DNA of 64,000 nucleotides from the NCBI RefSeq assembly GCF_023336755.1, contig NZ_JALZWP010000003.1:186001-250000 (forward strand). Direction: 5' to 3'. Source of the stretch: Roseinatronobacter domitianus (GTDB lineage Bacteria; Pseudomonadota; Alphaproteobacteria; Rhodobacterales; Rhodobacteraceae). Below the pieces are notes generated by a model. The model was not told the origin of the DNA and did not search any database. It worked only from the letters and a program-made list of their open reading frames with translations. Shown one piece after another: positions 11,330 through 19,222 of this stretch. Position 1 is the first letter of the stretch. Every line of letters begins with the position of its first letter. The position numbers and the translations under genes are program-made.

Positions 11330-11716
11330 CTAATTGCCTGACCGTTGCAGACTGCGCAGATAACTGTCGAGTGCGACGATCTTTTCAGGCAGTTGGCGCG
11401 ACATTCCATCCGACATTGGAACGCGGGTCAGTGGGCCGGTCAGCAGATAACCGAATTGCGGCATCGCTACGCCCGCATAGGCCGCCTGGCCGCGCGCATA
11501 GCCATCCAGCTTGTCCAGAACCATGGTTTGCGGATAAGTGCCGCCCGCGCGCAAGGCCAGCCCCGTCAGGTCAGGCACAGTGTCGCCCCCGGTGGCATTG
11601 GCGCCGTGGCATTGCACGCAATTCTGCGCGAACAGGCTGCGCCCGGCCTGCGGGCTTGTGGTCGGAGAGCAGGCCGAAATGGCCAGAAGCGACGCGATGG
11701 CAAATATTCGTATCAT
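11330..11716 (-). CDS. Small c-type cytochrome lipoprotein
   Basis: 128 residues from ATG 11716. The N-terminus IRIFAIASLLAISAC is a lipoprotein signal with the lipobox cysteine at about residue 16, so the mature protein should be membrane-tethered in the periplasm. One haem motif CVQCH is at about residues 34-38 and Met candidates for axial ligation follow (AMPQFG and VPMSDGM). It is a mono-haem class I cytochrome c by size. No oxidase or reductase genes adjoin it, so the redox partner cannot be named. It is divergent from sdaA. A 5' extended frame was rejected because it removes the signal from the N-terminus. Confidence 0.8.
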   Translation of the reverse strand: MIRIFAIASLLAISACSPTTSPQAGRSLFAQNCVQCHGANATGGDTVPDLTGLALRAGGTYPQTMVLDKLDGYARGQAAYAGVAMPQFGYLLTGPLTRVPMSDGMSRQLPEKIVALDSYLRSLQRSGN

Positions 11717-11846
11717 TGCGCTAGCCTGCCTCAGCCAAGCGCATCTGCCAAGGGGTCTTGTTTGACTACCGTCATGTCGTTTCCCGCGATTGAAAACATC
11801 TGCCAAGCCTGTAGCCTCGGCCAAAGTGGTTTTCAAAAGGTGCGCG

Positions 11847-13217
11847 ATGTTTCTGTCGGTCTTCGACATGTTCAAGATAGGGATCGGTCCGTCCTCATCC
11901 CACACGATTGGGCCGATGATCGCCGCGGCGCGGTTTCTGGACCATCTGCGCGGGCTGCCTTTTGGCGTGGCGGGGTTGCGTGCATCGCTTCATGGGTCAT
12001 TGGCCTTTACCGGCGTGGGCCATGCCACCGACCGGGCGGTCATCCTTGGGTTGGCGGGGTTCGTCCCGTCTGCCTATGACGCGACGCGCGCCGAAGCTGA
12101 ATTGCTCCGCATCAAGGCCGAGGGCCATGTCGAGGTAGAGGGGCTTGGCACACTGCGCTTCCTGCCCGACACCGACCTTGTGTTTGATTACGGCGCGCCC
12201 CTGCCCGGCCATGCCAACGGGTTACGGCTTATGGCGACCGACGCGCAAGGCGATGTCATCGCGCAGGAAACCTATTATTCCATAGGCGGCGGATTTGTCG
12301 TGACCGAGGCGGAACTGGGCGCGGAACCGCCCGCACCTGCCGCGACCTTCCCCCACCCTTTCGCGACGGCGGCTGAAATGCTCCAGATGGCGCGCGCTTC
12401 TGGCAAAAGCATTGCGCAGATGAAACGCGCCAATGAACTGGCGCTGATGGGGCCAAACGCGCTCGATGACGGTATGCGCCGCATCTGGGCCGTGATGCGT
12501 GCCTGCATTGACCGCGGGCTGGAAACGGGTGGCACGCTACCCGGCGGGCTAAACGTGAAGCGCCGCGCCAAAGCGATCCGCGAAGCGCTGGAACGCGAGC
12601 GCGGGCTGAATCTGACCGCACCGCATGTCATAAATGACTGGATCAGCACCTACGCAATGGCGGTGAATGAGGAAAACGCTGCCGGCGGTCAGGTCGTGAC
12701 CGCGCCCACCAATGGCGCGGCGGGCGTGGTTCCCGCCACGATCCGCTATTGGCTGGACCATGTTCCCGGCGCATCAGAGGCCCGGGTGGGTGAGTTCCTG
12801 TTGACCGCTTCTGCCATTGGCGGGCTGGTCAAACACAACGCCTCTATTTCCGGCGCGGAATGCGGCTGTCAGGCAGAGGTCGGCGCGGCCTCTGCCATGG
12901 CCGCCGCCGGGTTGGCCGCCGTGCTGGAGGCAACGCCCGAACAGGTCGAAAACGCTGCTGAAATTGCGCTGGAACACCATCTGGGCATGACCTGCGACCC
13001 GGTGAAAGGGCTGGTGCAAGTGCCCTGTATTGAACGCAACGGCTTGGGCGCGATCAAGGCAGTCTCGGCCGCCTCGCTTGCGCTGCGTGGTGATGGCACG
13101 CATTTCATGCCGCTAGACAACTGCATAGAGGCCATGCGCCAGACCGGGGCCGATATGTCGGAAAAATACAAGGAGACCGCCTTGGGCGGGTTGGCGGTGA
13201 ATATTCCAAACTGCTGA
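11847..13217 (+). CDS. sdaA: L-serine dehydratase, iron-sulfur type
   Basis: 456 residues from ATG 11847, preceded by AAAAGG; an in-frame extension to 11790 looks non-coding. The N-terminus MFLSVFDMFKIGIGPSSSH is the conserved start of single-chain bacterial SdaA, with the serine-binding SSSHT motif. The C-terminal catalytic half contains the Fe-S cysteines (GAECGCQ near 335-341, MTCDP near 380, VPCIERN near 392). The enzyme converts L-serine to pyruvate and ammonia. Length is standard for the fused alpha+beta form. It stands alone, divergent from the cytochrome gene. Confidence 0.94.
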   Translation: MFLSVFDMFKIGIGPSSSHTIGPMIAAARFLDHLRGLPFGVAGLRASLHGSLAFTGVGHATDRAVILGLAGFVPSAYDATRAEAELLRIKAEGHVEVEGLGTLRFLPDTDLVFDYGAPLPGHANGLRLMATDAQGDVIAQETYYSIGGGFVVTEAELGAEPPAPAATFPHPFATAAEMLQMARASGKSIAQMKRANELALMGPNALDDGMRRIWAVMRACIDRGLETGGTLPGGLNVKRRAKAIREALERERGLNLTAPHVINDWISTYAMAVNEENAAGGQVVTAPTNGAAGVVPATIRYWLDHVPGASEARVGEFLLTASAIGGLVKHNASISGAECGCQAEVGAASAMAAAGLAAVLEATPEQVENAAEIALEHHLGMTCDPVKGLVQVPCIERNGLGAIKAVSAASLALRGDGTHFMPLDNCIEAMRQTGADMSEKYKETALGGLAVNIPNC

Positions 13218-13345
13218 CGTTGAAAGATTTTCCTGACAGCCGCGTGTTTGGCCAAAGGCGTGTCATGAGTATTTATGGCAAGATGAAATGGCTTTGCGCC
13301 GTCTGCTTGAACGCCTAATGTAGGGTGAGCAAGGAAAGGGCGCAG

Positions 13346-14317
13346 ATGGCAACGATCCGCAATATCCTGATCGTGGCGCAAGACGGGCGGCTGCAATATG
13401 AAGCGCTTCTGTTCGCCGCAAGCCTGCGCCATTTTCCGGAAAACCGCGATCTGCGGCTGGTGGTAGCAGAACCGCAACCGGGGCCGCTATGGCAGGGCGA
13501 CCCACGCATAAGCCGCCCCGCAATTCGCCGCGAGTTGCGCGCTTTGGGCGCGGATATCATACCGCTGCACAGCAAGGTTTTCGGCGCGCGCTACCCGCAA
13601 GGCAACAAGCTGGAAGCCTTGGCGCTGCTGCCCACGGGCGAAGCTTTTGCCTTTTTTGACACTGACACGCTGATAACCGGCCCGATTGTCGATGTTGTGG
13701 CCGGGCCGCCCACGGCCTCTGTGCGGGTCGAACCAACATGGCCGCGAGAGCCTTTATACGGGCCGTCCTTGGCGCAGATCTGGGGCGCGCTGTATGACCG
13801 CTTTGGGCTGGAGATGGCTCTCACCCTTAACACCCGTTTTGGCGCGGATGACTGGCGGCGGTATCTGTATTTCAATGCCGGATGGTTTACCGGCACCTGC
13901 CCGCACCAGATGGGCGAACGGTTGCTGCATTACGTGGCAGCGATCGAGCGCGACCCGCCGCCGGAACTTGCCACGCAAACCCTGTTCCCGTGGCTGGACC
14001 AGATCGTGCTGCCCCTCGCGATTGCGGCAGAGGGCGGCGGGCGACGCGACACAGGGTTGGATGGCCCGAAATCGCTACATTACCGCGCCTTGCCCGAAAT
14101 TTACGCCTATGCGTCCGACCATGCGGTCGACATTCTGGAACAGGTCACACGCGCGGCTCACCTTTGGGACATTTTCAACCAGCACGTTGCCTTCCGCCGG
14201 ATGATCTTCAAGGAAAACGGTCCTGCTTTGCGCCAGATCATAGCAGGCACCCCACCGCCTTTCACATATTGGGCACGCAGGAAACAGATCATGGATGCGG
14301 GGTATTGGGTGCGATGA
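13346..14317 (+). CDS. Glycosyltransferase-like protein (nucleotide-diphospho-sugar transferase fold)
   Basis: 323 residues from ATG 13346, which has AGGAAAGG upstream; a GTG at 13325 is possible but less well placed. The N-terminal part reads as a GT-A fold: ILIVAQDGRLQYEALLFAASL, then AFFDTDTLI near residues 102-110, which supplies a DxD metal/nucleotide-sugar motif. No signal peptide or membrane segment is present, and there is no adjacent polysaccharide cluster, so donor and acceptor are unknown. Its stop overlaps the cutA start by four bases (ATGA). Confidence 0.55.
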   Translation: MATIRNILIVAQDGRLQYEALLFAASLRHFPENRDLRLVVAEPQPGPLWQGDPRISRPAIRRELRALGADIIPLHSKVFGARYPQGNKLEALALLPTGEAFAFFDTDTLITGPIVDVVAGPPTASVRVEPTWPREPLYGPSLAQIWGALYDRFGLEMALTLNTRFGADDWRRYLYFNAGWFTGTCPHQMGERLLHYVAAIERDPPPELATQTLFPWLDQIVLPLAIAAEGGGRRDTGLDGPKSLHYRALPEIYAYASDHAVDILEQVTRAAHLWDIFNQHVAFRRMIFKENGPALRQIIAGTPPPFTYWARRKQIMDAGYWVR

Positions 14318-14643
14318 CTGACTTGATAGAAGTGGAGGTAACTTGCCCGGACGCGGACAGCGCGCGGCAGATTGCCCGTGCGGCTTTGGAAGCGCGGCTT
14401 GTCGCTTGCGCCAATATCCTGCCGGGGCTGGAAAGCCTGTTTCACTGGCAGGGGCAGATCGATTCGGAAAGCGAAGTGCTGGTGCGCATGAAAGCGCCCG
14501 CCGGACAATTCGATGCGCTCTGCCATGTCATCGCCGCGCACCACCCCTACGAGCTGCCTGCCATCACCGCCCTGCCCCTTACCGCTATCGGCCCCGGCGT
14601 GGCCGAATGGGTGGCAACCGAATGTCAGGACGCAAACACCTGA
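14314..14643 (+). CDS. cutA: CutA divalent-cation tolerance protein
   Basis: 109 residues. It shows the CutA1 pattern: VEVTCPDADSARQIARAALEARLVACANI, FHWQGQIDSESEVLVRMK and YELPAITALPL, in that order and at the usual spacing. CutA is a small ferredoxin-like trimer linked to copper and other metal tolerance; the biochemical role is still unclear. It is translationally coupled to the preceding glycosyltransferase-like gene (ATGA overlap), and its 3' end overlaps the convergent glyoxalase-fold gene by 19 bases. Confidence 0.92.
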   Translation: MTDLIEVEVTCPDADSARQIARAALEARLVACANILPGLESLFHWQGQIDSESEVLVRMKAPAGQFDALCHVIAAHHPYELPAITALPLTAIGPGVAEWVATECQDANT

Positions 14644-15038
14644 TCGGCGCTGGCATAGCCCTTGACCTCTATCGGGTTGCCCGACGGGTCACGGAAGAAC
14701 ATGGTCCATTGTTCACCCGGCTGGCCTTCATACCGTAGGGTCGGCGGGATCACGAACGCCACGCCCGCCGCGTCCAGCCGGTCCGCCAGCGTTTGAAATC
14801 GGTCGACATCCAGCACCAGCCCGAAATGCGGCATCGGCACCATGTGATCGCCCACCTTTCCCGTGGGGGTGTTGGCGAAGGGCGCGCCTAAATGCAGACT
14901 AATCTGATGGCCGAAAAAGTCGAAATCCACCCATGTCTCGGTGCTTCGCCCTTCGGCACAGCCCAAGGTCCCGCCATAAAAGGCGCGCGCGGCGTCCAGA
15001 TCGGTCACATGATAGGCGAAGTGAAACGGCATCAGCAT
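14625..15038 (-). CDS. VOC (glyoxalase/bleomycin-resistance fold) protein
   Basis: 137 residues from ATG 15038 with an excellent GGAGG ribosome binding site. The protein has the two beta-alpha-beta-beta-beta modules of the vicinal-oxygen-chelate superfamily: FHFAYHVTDLDAARAFYGGTLG at the start and MFFRDPSGNPIEVKGY at the end. Candidate metal ligands are H6 or H8 (N-terminal strand), H49 and the final-strand Glu. The substrate is not predictable. The gene is monocistronic and its end overlaps that of cutA on the other strand. Confidence 0.82.
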   Translation of the reverse strand: MLMPFHFAYHVTDLDAARAFYGGTLGCAEGRSTETWVDFDFFGHQISLHLGAPFANTPTGKVGDHMVPMPHFGLVLDVDRFQTLADRLDAAGVAFVIPPTLRYEGQPGEQWTMFFRDPSGNPIEVKGYASADQVFAS

Positions 15039-15133
15039 GGGCAATCCTCCTGTTTGCATGTTGGTATCCCTGCACGCCAAAACAGGCAAGCGCCCCTCTG
15101 GACCCTGCGCGCGCGCAACCCTATAAGGCGCGC

Positions 15134-15181
15134 ATGAATATTATAGCGATCATCCAGCGAATTAGCGTCCCGGCACTCTGA
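15134..15181 (+). CDS. Putative isoleucine-rich leader peptide upstream of ileS
   Basis: A 15-codon ORF, MNIIAIIQRISVPAL, starting 5 bases after AAGG. Five of 15 codons specify Ile (ATT, ATA, ATC, ATC, ATT), including the rare ATA. It lies 63 bp upstream of the isoleucyl-tRNA synthetase gene and its stop codon falls at the start of the loop of a perfect 10-bp hairpin. Such composition in front of an Ile-related gene is the hallmark of ribosome-mediated control. That is an inference from position and composition; no conservation check was possible. Confidence 0.55.
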   Translation: MNIIAIIQRISVPAL

Positions 15182-15199
15182 CGCGCGCGGAGTGCCGGG
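15169..15199 (+). promoter_or_regulatory. Attenuator-like hairpin upstream of ileS
   Basis: A perfect 10-bp GC-rich stem CCCGGCACTC/GAGTGCCGGG with an 11-base loop that contains the stop codon of the Ile-rich ORF. It is followed by TTCGATT, a weak U-tract. The loop and the sequence upstream of the ORF (around 15109-15133) share alternating GC runs that could pair with each other as a competing structure. It is placed to act as a terminator or attenuator of ileS; the geometry differs from classic leaders because the left arm is inside the ORF. Confidence 0.5.
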
Positions 15200-15244
15200 T
15201 TCGATTGCGCTTGCCCCTTCCCCAATTTGCGAAAGATCGCCCCA

Positions 15245-18220
15245 ATGACCGACTACAGAGACACCCTATCCCTGCCCGAAACCGACTTTCCCATGCGCGC
15301 TGGCCTGCCTGCGCGCGAGCCCGATTGGCTGGCCCGTTGGGAGCGCTTGGGCATCTATGACCGGCTGCGTGCGAATGCCGAAGGTCGTAAACCGTTCATC
15401 CTGCACGATGGCCCCCCATACGCCAATGGACACCTGCATATCGGCCACGCGCTGAACAAGGTGCTGAAAGACTTCATTACCCGCAGCCAGCAAATGCTGG
15501 GCCGCGATGCGCGCTATGTGCCGGGTTGGGATTGCCACGGCCTGCCCATCGAGTGGAAGATCGAAGAGAAATATCGCGCCGAAGGCTTGGACAAGGACGC
15601 GGTCGATGTGGTCGATTTCCGTCAGGAATGCCGCCGCTTTGCCGCGGGCTGGATCGACGTGCAGCGCGAGGAATTCAAGCGCCTTGGCATTACCGGGAAA
15701 TGGGACAAGCCTTATCTGACGATGGATTACCACGCCGAAGCCGTGATCGCGGGTGAGTTCATGAAGCTGGTGATGAACGGGTCACTGTATCAGGGGTCCA
15801 AGCCCGTGATGTGGTCGCCGGTGGAAAAAACCGCGCTGGCAGAGGCCGAGGTGGAGTATCACGAGCATACGTCGCATACGATCTGGGTGCGGTTTCCTGT
15901 TGTTGCTGTCAGTTCCAATGAGTTTGCTGACGCCGTTCAACGACTCCTCTTGGACCAGAACGAAGGAGAAGTCGCGTCTAAAGAAGTCTTCGATGAGCTT
16001 CTTTCTGCTTCGGTCGTCATCTGGACCACCACACCTTGGACCATCCCACAAAACCGCGCTGTGTGTTTTGGCCCCGGTATAGCTTATGGGCTTTATGAGA
16101 TCACAGAAGTGCCAGAGGGTTCAAACTTGGAACTCGGAGCCAAAGTAATCTTGGCTGAGGCGCTTGCAGAAACAGCTTTTGCACAAGCAAAGGTTAAAGC
16201 GACACTACGCCGAAGCGTCAGCAGCCGTGAACTTGTCGCCCTCACCCTCGCCCACCCCTTCCGGGGCGTCGAAGGCGCAAACGGCGAATGGGATTTCGAC
16301 GTGCCCATGCTGCCCGGCGACCATGTGACCGATGACGCGGGCACCGGGTTCGTGCACACCGCCCCCAGCCATGGCGATGATGACTATCAGATGTATCTGC
16401 AGTTCAAGGATCAATATCCTGACTTCAAAATGACTTACAACGTCGAGCCGGATGGCAGCTACCGCACCGACCTGCCGCTGTTTGGCGGCGAAGTCATCAT
16501 CAAGCCCGATGGCAAGGAAGGCGGCGCGAATGTCGCGGTCATCAAGCAACTCGCCTATGCCGGTGCGCTGTTTGCCAAGGGCAAGCTGAAACACAGCTAT
16601 CCGCATAGCTGGCGGTCGAAAGCGCCGCTGATCTACCGTAACACCGCGCAATGGTTCGCTGCCATCGACAAACCGCTGGATGACGGCATGGGCGAACATG
16701 GCGACACGATCCGCAAACGCGCGCTGGAAAGCATCGACCGGCTGGTGAAATGGACACCGCAAACCGGGCGCAACCGTCTGTTTTCGATGATCGAAAACCG
16801 CCCCGACTGGGTGCTGTCTCGCCAGCGTGCTTGGGGCGTGCCGCTGACCTGTTTCGTGAAAAACGGCGCGAAACCGACCGATCCCGATTTCCTGTTGCGT
16901 GACGAACAAGTCAACGCCCGGATCAAGGCTGCGTTCGAAACCGAAGGCGCAGATGCGTGGTATGTGCAAGGTTTCAAGGAACGCATCCTTACAGGGCTGC
17001 ATGACCCGGACGCGTATGAGCAGGTTTTTGACATTCTGGATGTCTGGTTCGATTCCGGCTCGACCCATGCCTTCGTGTTGCGTGACCGCGAGGATGGCAG
17101 CCCGGACGGGATCGCAGACCTGTATCTGGAAGGGACCGACCAGCACCGTGGTTGGTTCCATTCGTCTATGCTGCAAGCCTGCGCCACCAAGGGCCGCGCG
17201 CCTTATCGGGGCGTGTTGACCCACGGCTTTACGCTGGACGAAAAGGGCATGAAAATGTCCAAATCGCTTGGCAACACTGTCGCCCCGCAAGAGGTGATCG
17301 ACCAATACGGCGCCGATATTCTGCGCCTTTGGGTCGCGCAATCCGACTACACTGCGGATTTGCGCATCGGCAAAGAAATCCTGAAAGGCGTGGCGGACAG
17401 CTACCGCCGCTTGCGTAACACGCTGCGCTTCATGCTGGGCAATCTGGATGGCTGGTCAGAGGAAGAGCGCGTTGCCCCCGCTGATATGCCCGAACTGGAG
17501 CGGCTGATGCTGCACCGGATGGCAGAGTTGGACGGCGTGGTGCGCAAAGGCTACGACGCTTACGACTTTCAGGGCGTGTTCCAAGCCTTGTTCAATTTTG
17601 CAACAACGGACCTGTCGGCTTTCTATTTCGACATCCGCAAAGATGCACTTTACTGCGATTCGCCCGACAGCCTGCGCCGCCGCGCATCGCGCACGGTGCT
17701 GGACCTGTTGTTCCACCGGCTGGTGACATGGCTCGCCCCGATCCTGCCGTTCACCATGGAAGATGTGTGGCTGTCGCGCTTCCCGTCCGCGGATGACAGC
17801 GTGCATCTGCACGATATTCCGGCCACGCCTTCGGACTGGCTGGACCCGGCATTGGCCGAACGCTCCAAAACCGTGCGGATGGTGCGGCGTGTCGTGACCG
17901 GAGCGCTGGAAGCAGAGCGCCGCGCCAAGACCATTGGTGCCAGCCTGGAAGCGGCACCCATCGTCCACCTGACCGACGCGCAAGCCCAGATCGTAACCGA
18001 CCCGGAAACCTTCGCGGATTTGTGCATCACATCGGGCGTGACCCTGACCACCACACCGGCCCCCGAAGGCGCGTTCACGCTGGACGACGCACCCGGCGTC
18101 GCCGTTGTCTTTGCCCGCGCCGAAGGTCAGAAATGCGAACGCTGCTGGAAGATCAGCCCCGACGTGGGCAGCCACGCGCACCCGAACACATGTGCGCGAT
18201 GCAGCGCCGCCTTGGGGTGA
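15245..18220 (+). CDS. ileS: Isoleucyl-tRNA synthetase
   Basis: 991 residues from ATG 15245; a TTG 18 bases upstream is rejected. Class I motifs are present: HIGH at residues 65-68 (GHLHIGHALNK) and KMSKS near 670 (GMKMSKSLGN). The editing domain has WTTTPWTIPQNRA, and the C-terminal zinc finger CERC/CARC lies near residues 963-987. It charges tRNA-Ile. Odd points are the upstream Ile-rich leader with hairpin and a stretch at about 15890-16235 (residues 216-330, editing domain) with visibly lower GC and different codon use, suggesting recombination with a foreign ileS. Confidence 0.96.
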   Translation: MTDYRDTLSLPETDFPMRAGLPAREPDWLARWERLGIYDRLRANAEGRKPFILHDGPPYANGHLHIGHALNKVLKDFITRSQQMLGRDARYVPGWDCHGLPIEWKIEEKYRAEGLDKDAVDVVDFRQECRRFAAGWIDVQREEFKRLGITGKWDKPYLTMDYHAEAVIAGEFMKLVMNGSLYQGSKPVMWSPVEKTALAEAEVEYHEHTSHTIWVRFPVVAVSSNEFADAVQRLLLDQNEGEVASKEVFDELLSASVVIWTTTPWTIPQNRAVCFGPGIAYGLYEITEVPEGSNLELGAKVILAEALAETAFAQAKVKATLRRSVSSRELVALTLAHPFRGVEGANGEWDFDVPMLPGDHVTDDAGTGFVHTAPSHGDDDYQMYLQFKDQYPDFKMTYNVEPDGSYRTDLPLFGGEVIIKPDGKEGGANVAVIKQLAYAGALFAKGKLKHSYPHSWRSKAPLIYRNTAQWFAAIDKPLDDGMGEHGDTIRKRALESIDRLVKWTPQTGRNRLFSMIENRPDWVLSRQRAWGVPLTCFVKNGAKPTDPDFLLRDEQVNARIKAAFETEGADAWYVQGFKERILTGLHDPDAYEQVFDILDVWFDSGSTHAFVLRDREDGSPDGIADLYLEGTDQHRGWFHSSMLQACATKGRAPYRGVLTHGFTLDEKGMKMSKSLGNTVAPQEVIDQYGADILRLWVAQSDYTADLRIGKEILKGVADSYRRLRNTLRFMLGNLDGWSEEERVAPADMPELERLMLHRMAELDGVVRKGYDAYDFQGVFQALFNFATTDLSAFYFDIRKDALYCDSPDSLRRRASRTVLDLLFHRLVTWLAPILPFTMEDVWLSRFPSADDSVHLHDIPATPSDWLDPALAERSKTVRMVRRVVTGALEAERRAKTIGASLEAAPIVHLTDAQAQIVTDPETFADLCITSGVTLTTTPAPEGAFTLDDAPGVAVVFARAEGQKCERCWKISPDVGSHAHPNTCARCSAALG

Positions 18221-18230
18221 CAGTCTTGCG

Positions 18231-18268
18231 CTCGACAACATATTCACTATATTGATTATGTTGTCGAG
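18231..18268. promoter_or_regulatory. Perfect 12-bp inverted repeat upstream of DUF2798 gene
   Basis: CTCGACAACATA at 18231-18242 is repeated in inverse orientation at 18257-18268 (TATGTTGTCGAG), with an AT-rich 14-base centre containing TATATT. It lies 10 bp after the ileS stop and 15 bp before the DUF2798 start. No T-run follows, so a repressor operator overlapping a promoter is more likely than a terminator. The length and symmetry suit a dimeric MarR/TetR-type regulator. Confidence 0.55.
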
Positions 18269-18283
18269 CAATAGAGGGCCACA

Positions 18284-18490
18284 ATGAAATTGCGCATTCT
18301 TACCGGCGTGCTGATGGGCACGATCATGTCGGTCATCATGTCAGGCTTCATAACTGCGGTGAACACCGGGTTCGAAGCGGGGTATCTGGGCCGCTGGGCG
18401 TATGCTTGGGCGGTGGCTTGGGTCATTGCGGTGCCGCTGGCGGTTCTGGTCGGACCCTTTGCGCGCAAATGGGCAGAGCGACTGGCCTGA
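18284..18490 (+). CDS. DUF2798 small membrane protein
   Basis: 68 residues with two membrane helices (about 4-27 and 38-58) and a short basic C-terminus. The motif MSVIMSGFITAVNTGF followed by WAYAWAVAWVIAVPLAVLVGP fits the DUF2798 family. Function is unknown. It lies immediately downstream of a perfect palindrome and 66 bp before an SDR gene; a regulated small operon is possible. Confidence 0.75.
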   Translation: MKLRILTGVLMGTIMSVIMSGFITAVNTGFEAGYLGRWAYAWAVAWVIAVPLAVLVGPFARKWAERLA

Positions 18491-18556
18491 CACCGCTGCG
18501 ACCTGCTGGACCGATGCCGCGTCTGCCCTAACTACGCCCAACAAGTAGGAGGCGAG

Positions 18557-19222
18557 ATGCAACACGCATTGGTCATCGGGGCATCGGGCGGGATTGGTCG
18601 CGCGATTTCGGCAGAACTGGAAGCACGCGGATGGCGCGTAACCGGCCTGTCGCGCAGCACAGACGGTCTGGACGTGACCGACGCCGCGTCGGTTACCGCG
18701 CATTTGTCCAAGCTGGAGGGGCCATTTCAGCGGATCATAATCGCAACCGGCGCGTTAGAGATCGGCAACCACAGGCCGGAAAAGGCACTAAAGCACATCA
18801 CATCCGAAGCAATGGCGGCGCAATTCGCGCTGAACGCCACTGGCCCGGCACTGGTGCTGGCCCACACCGCGCGCCTGCTGCCGCGCGACGAAGCCGCGGT
18901 GGTGGCCACATTGTCGGCGCGCGTGGGGTCTATCGGGGATAACCAGATCGGCGGCTGGCACAGCTATCGCGCGGCGAAAGCAGCGGTGAACCAGATCATC
19001 CGCGGTGCCGCGATCGAACTGTCACGAACCCATAAGCGCGCAGCCTGCGTAGCGTTGCACCCTGGCACGGTTGCGACAAAATTCACCGAAAAATATCTGG
19101 GCCGGCACCCGGCGGTCAGTGCCGAGCAGGCCGCCAAACGCTTGCTGGATGTGATGGACAGTTTAGGCCCAGAGCAGACCGGACAGTTCTTCGATTATGC
19201 CGGGAAACCCGTGCCATGGTAA
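18557..19222 (+). CDS. Short-chain dehydrogenase/reductase (C-factor-like)
   Basis: 221 residues with an AGGAGG ribosome binding site. The N-terminus ALVIGASGGIGRAISAEL is a Rossmann NAD(P)-binding motif (GxxxGxG), and the catalytic YRAAKAA (Tyr-x3-Lys) lies near residue 136. A Ser/Ala-rich stretch (ATLSARVGSIGDN) precedes it as in the C-factor/CsgA-like subgroup. The substrate is unknown. Its stop overlaps the photolyase start by seven bases, so the two are cotranscribed and coupled. Confidence 0.85.
   Translation: MQHALVIGASGGIGRAISAELEARGWRVTGLSRSTDGLDVTDAASVTAHLSKLEGPFQRIIIATGALEIGNHRPEKALKHITSEAMAAQFALNATGPALVLAHTARLLPRDEAAVVATLSARVGSIGDNQIGGWHSYRAAKAAVNQIIRGAAIELSRTHKRAACVALHPGTVATKFTEKYLGRHPAVSAEQAAKRLLDVMDSLGPEQTGQFFDYAGKPVPW

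Noticed and set aside
16205-17341. 378-residue minus-strand open frame
   Set aside because: Antisense to ileS, whose motifs and length are complete.
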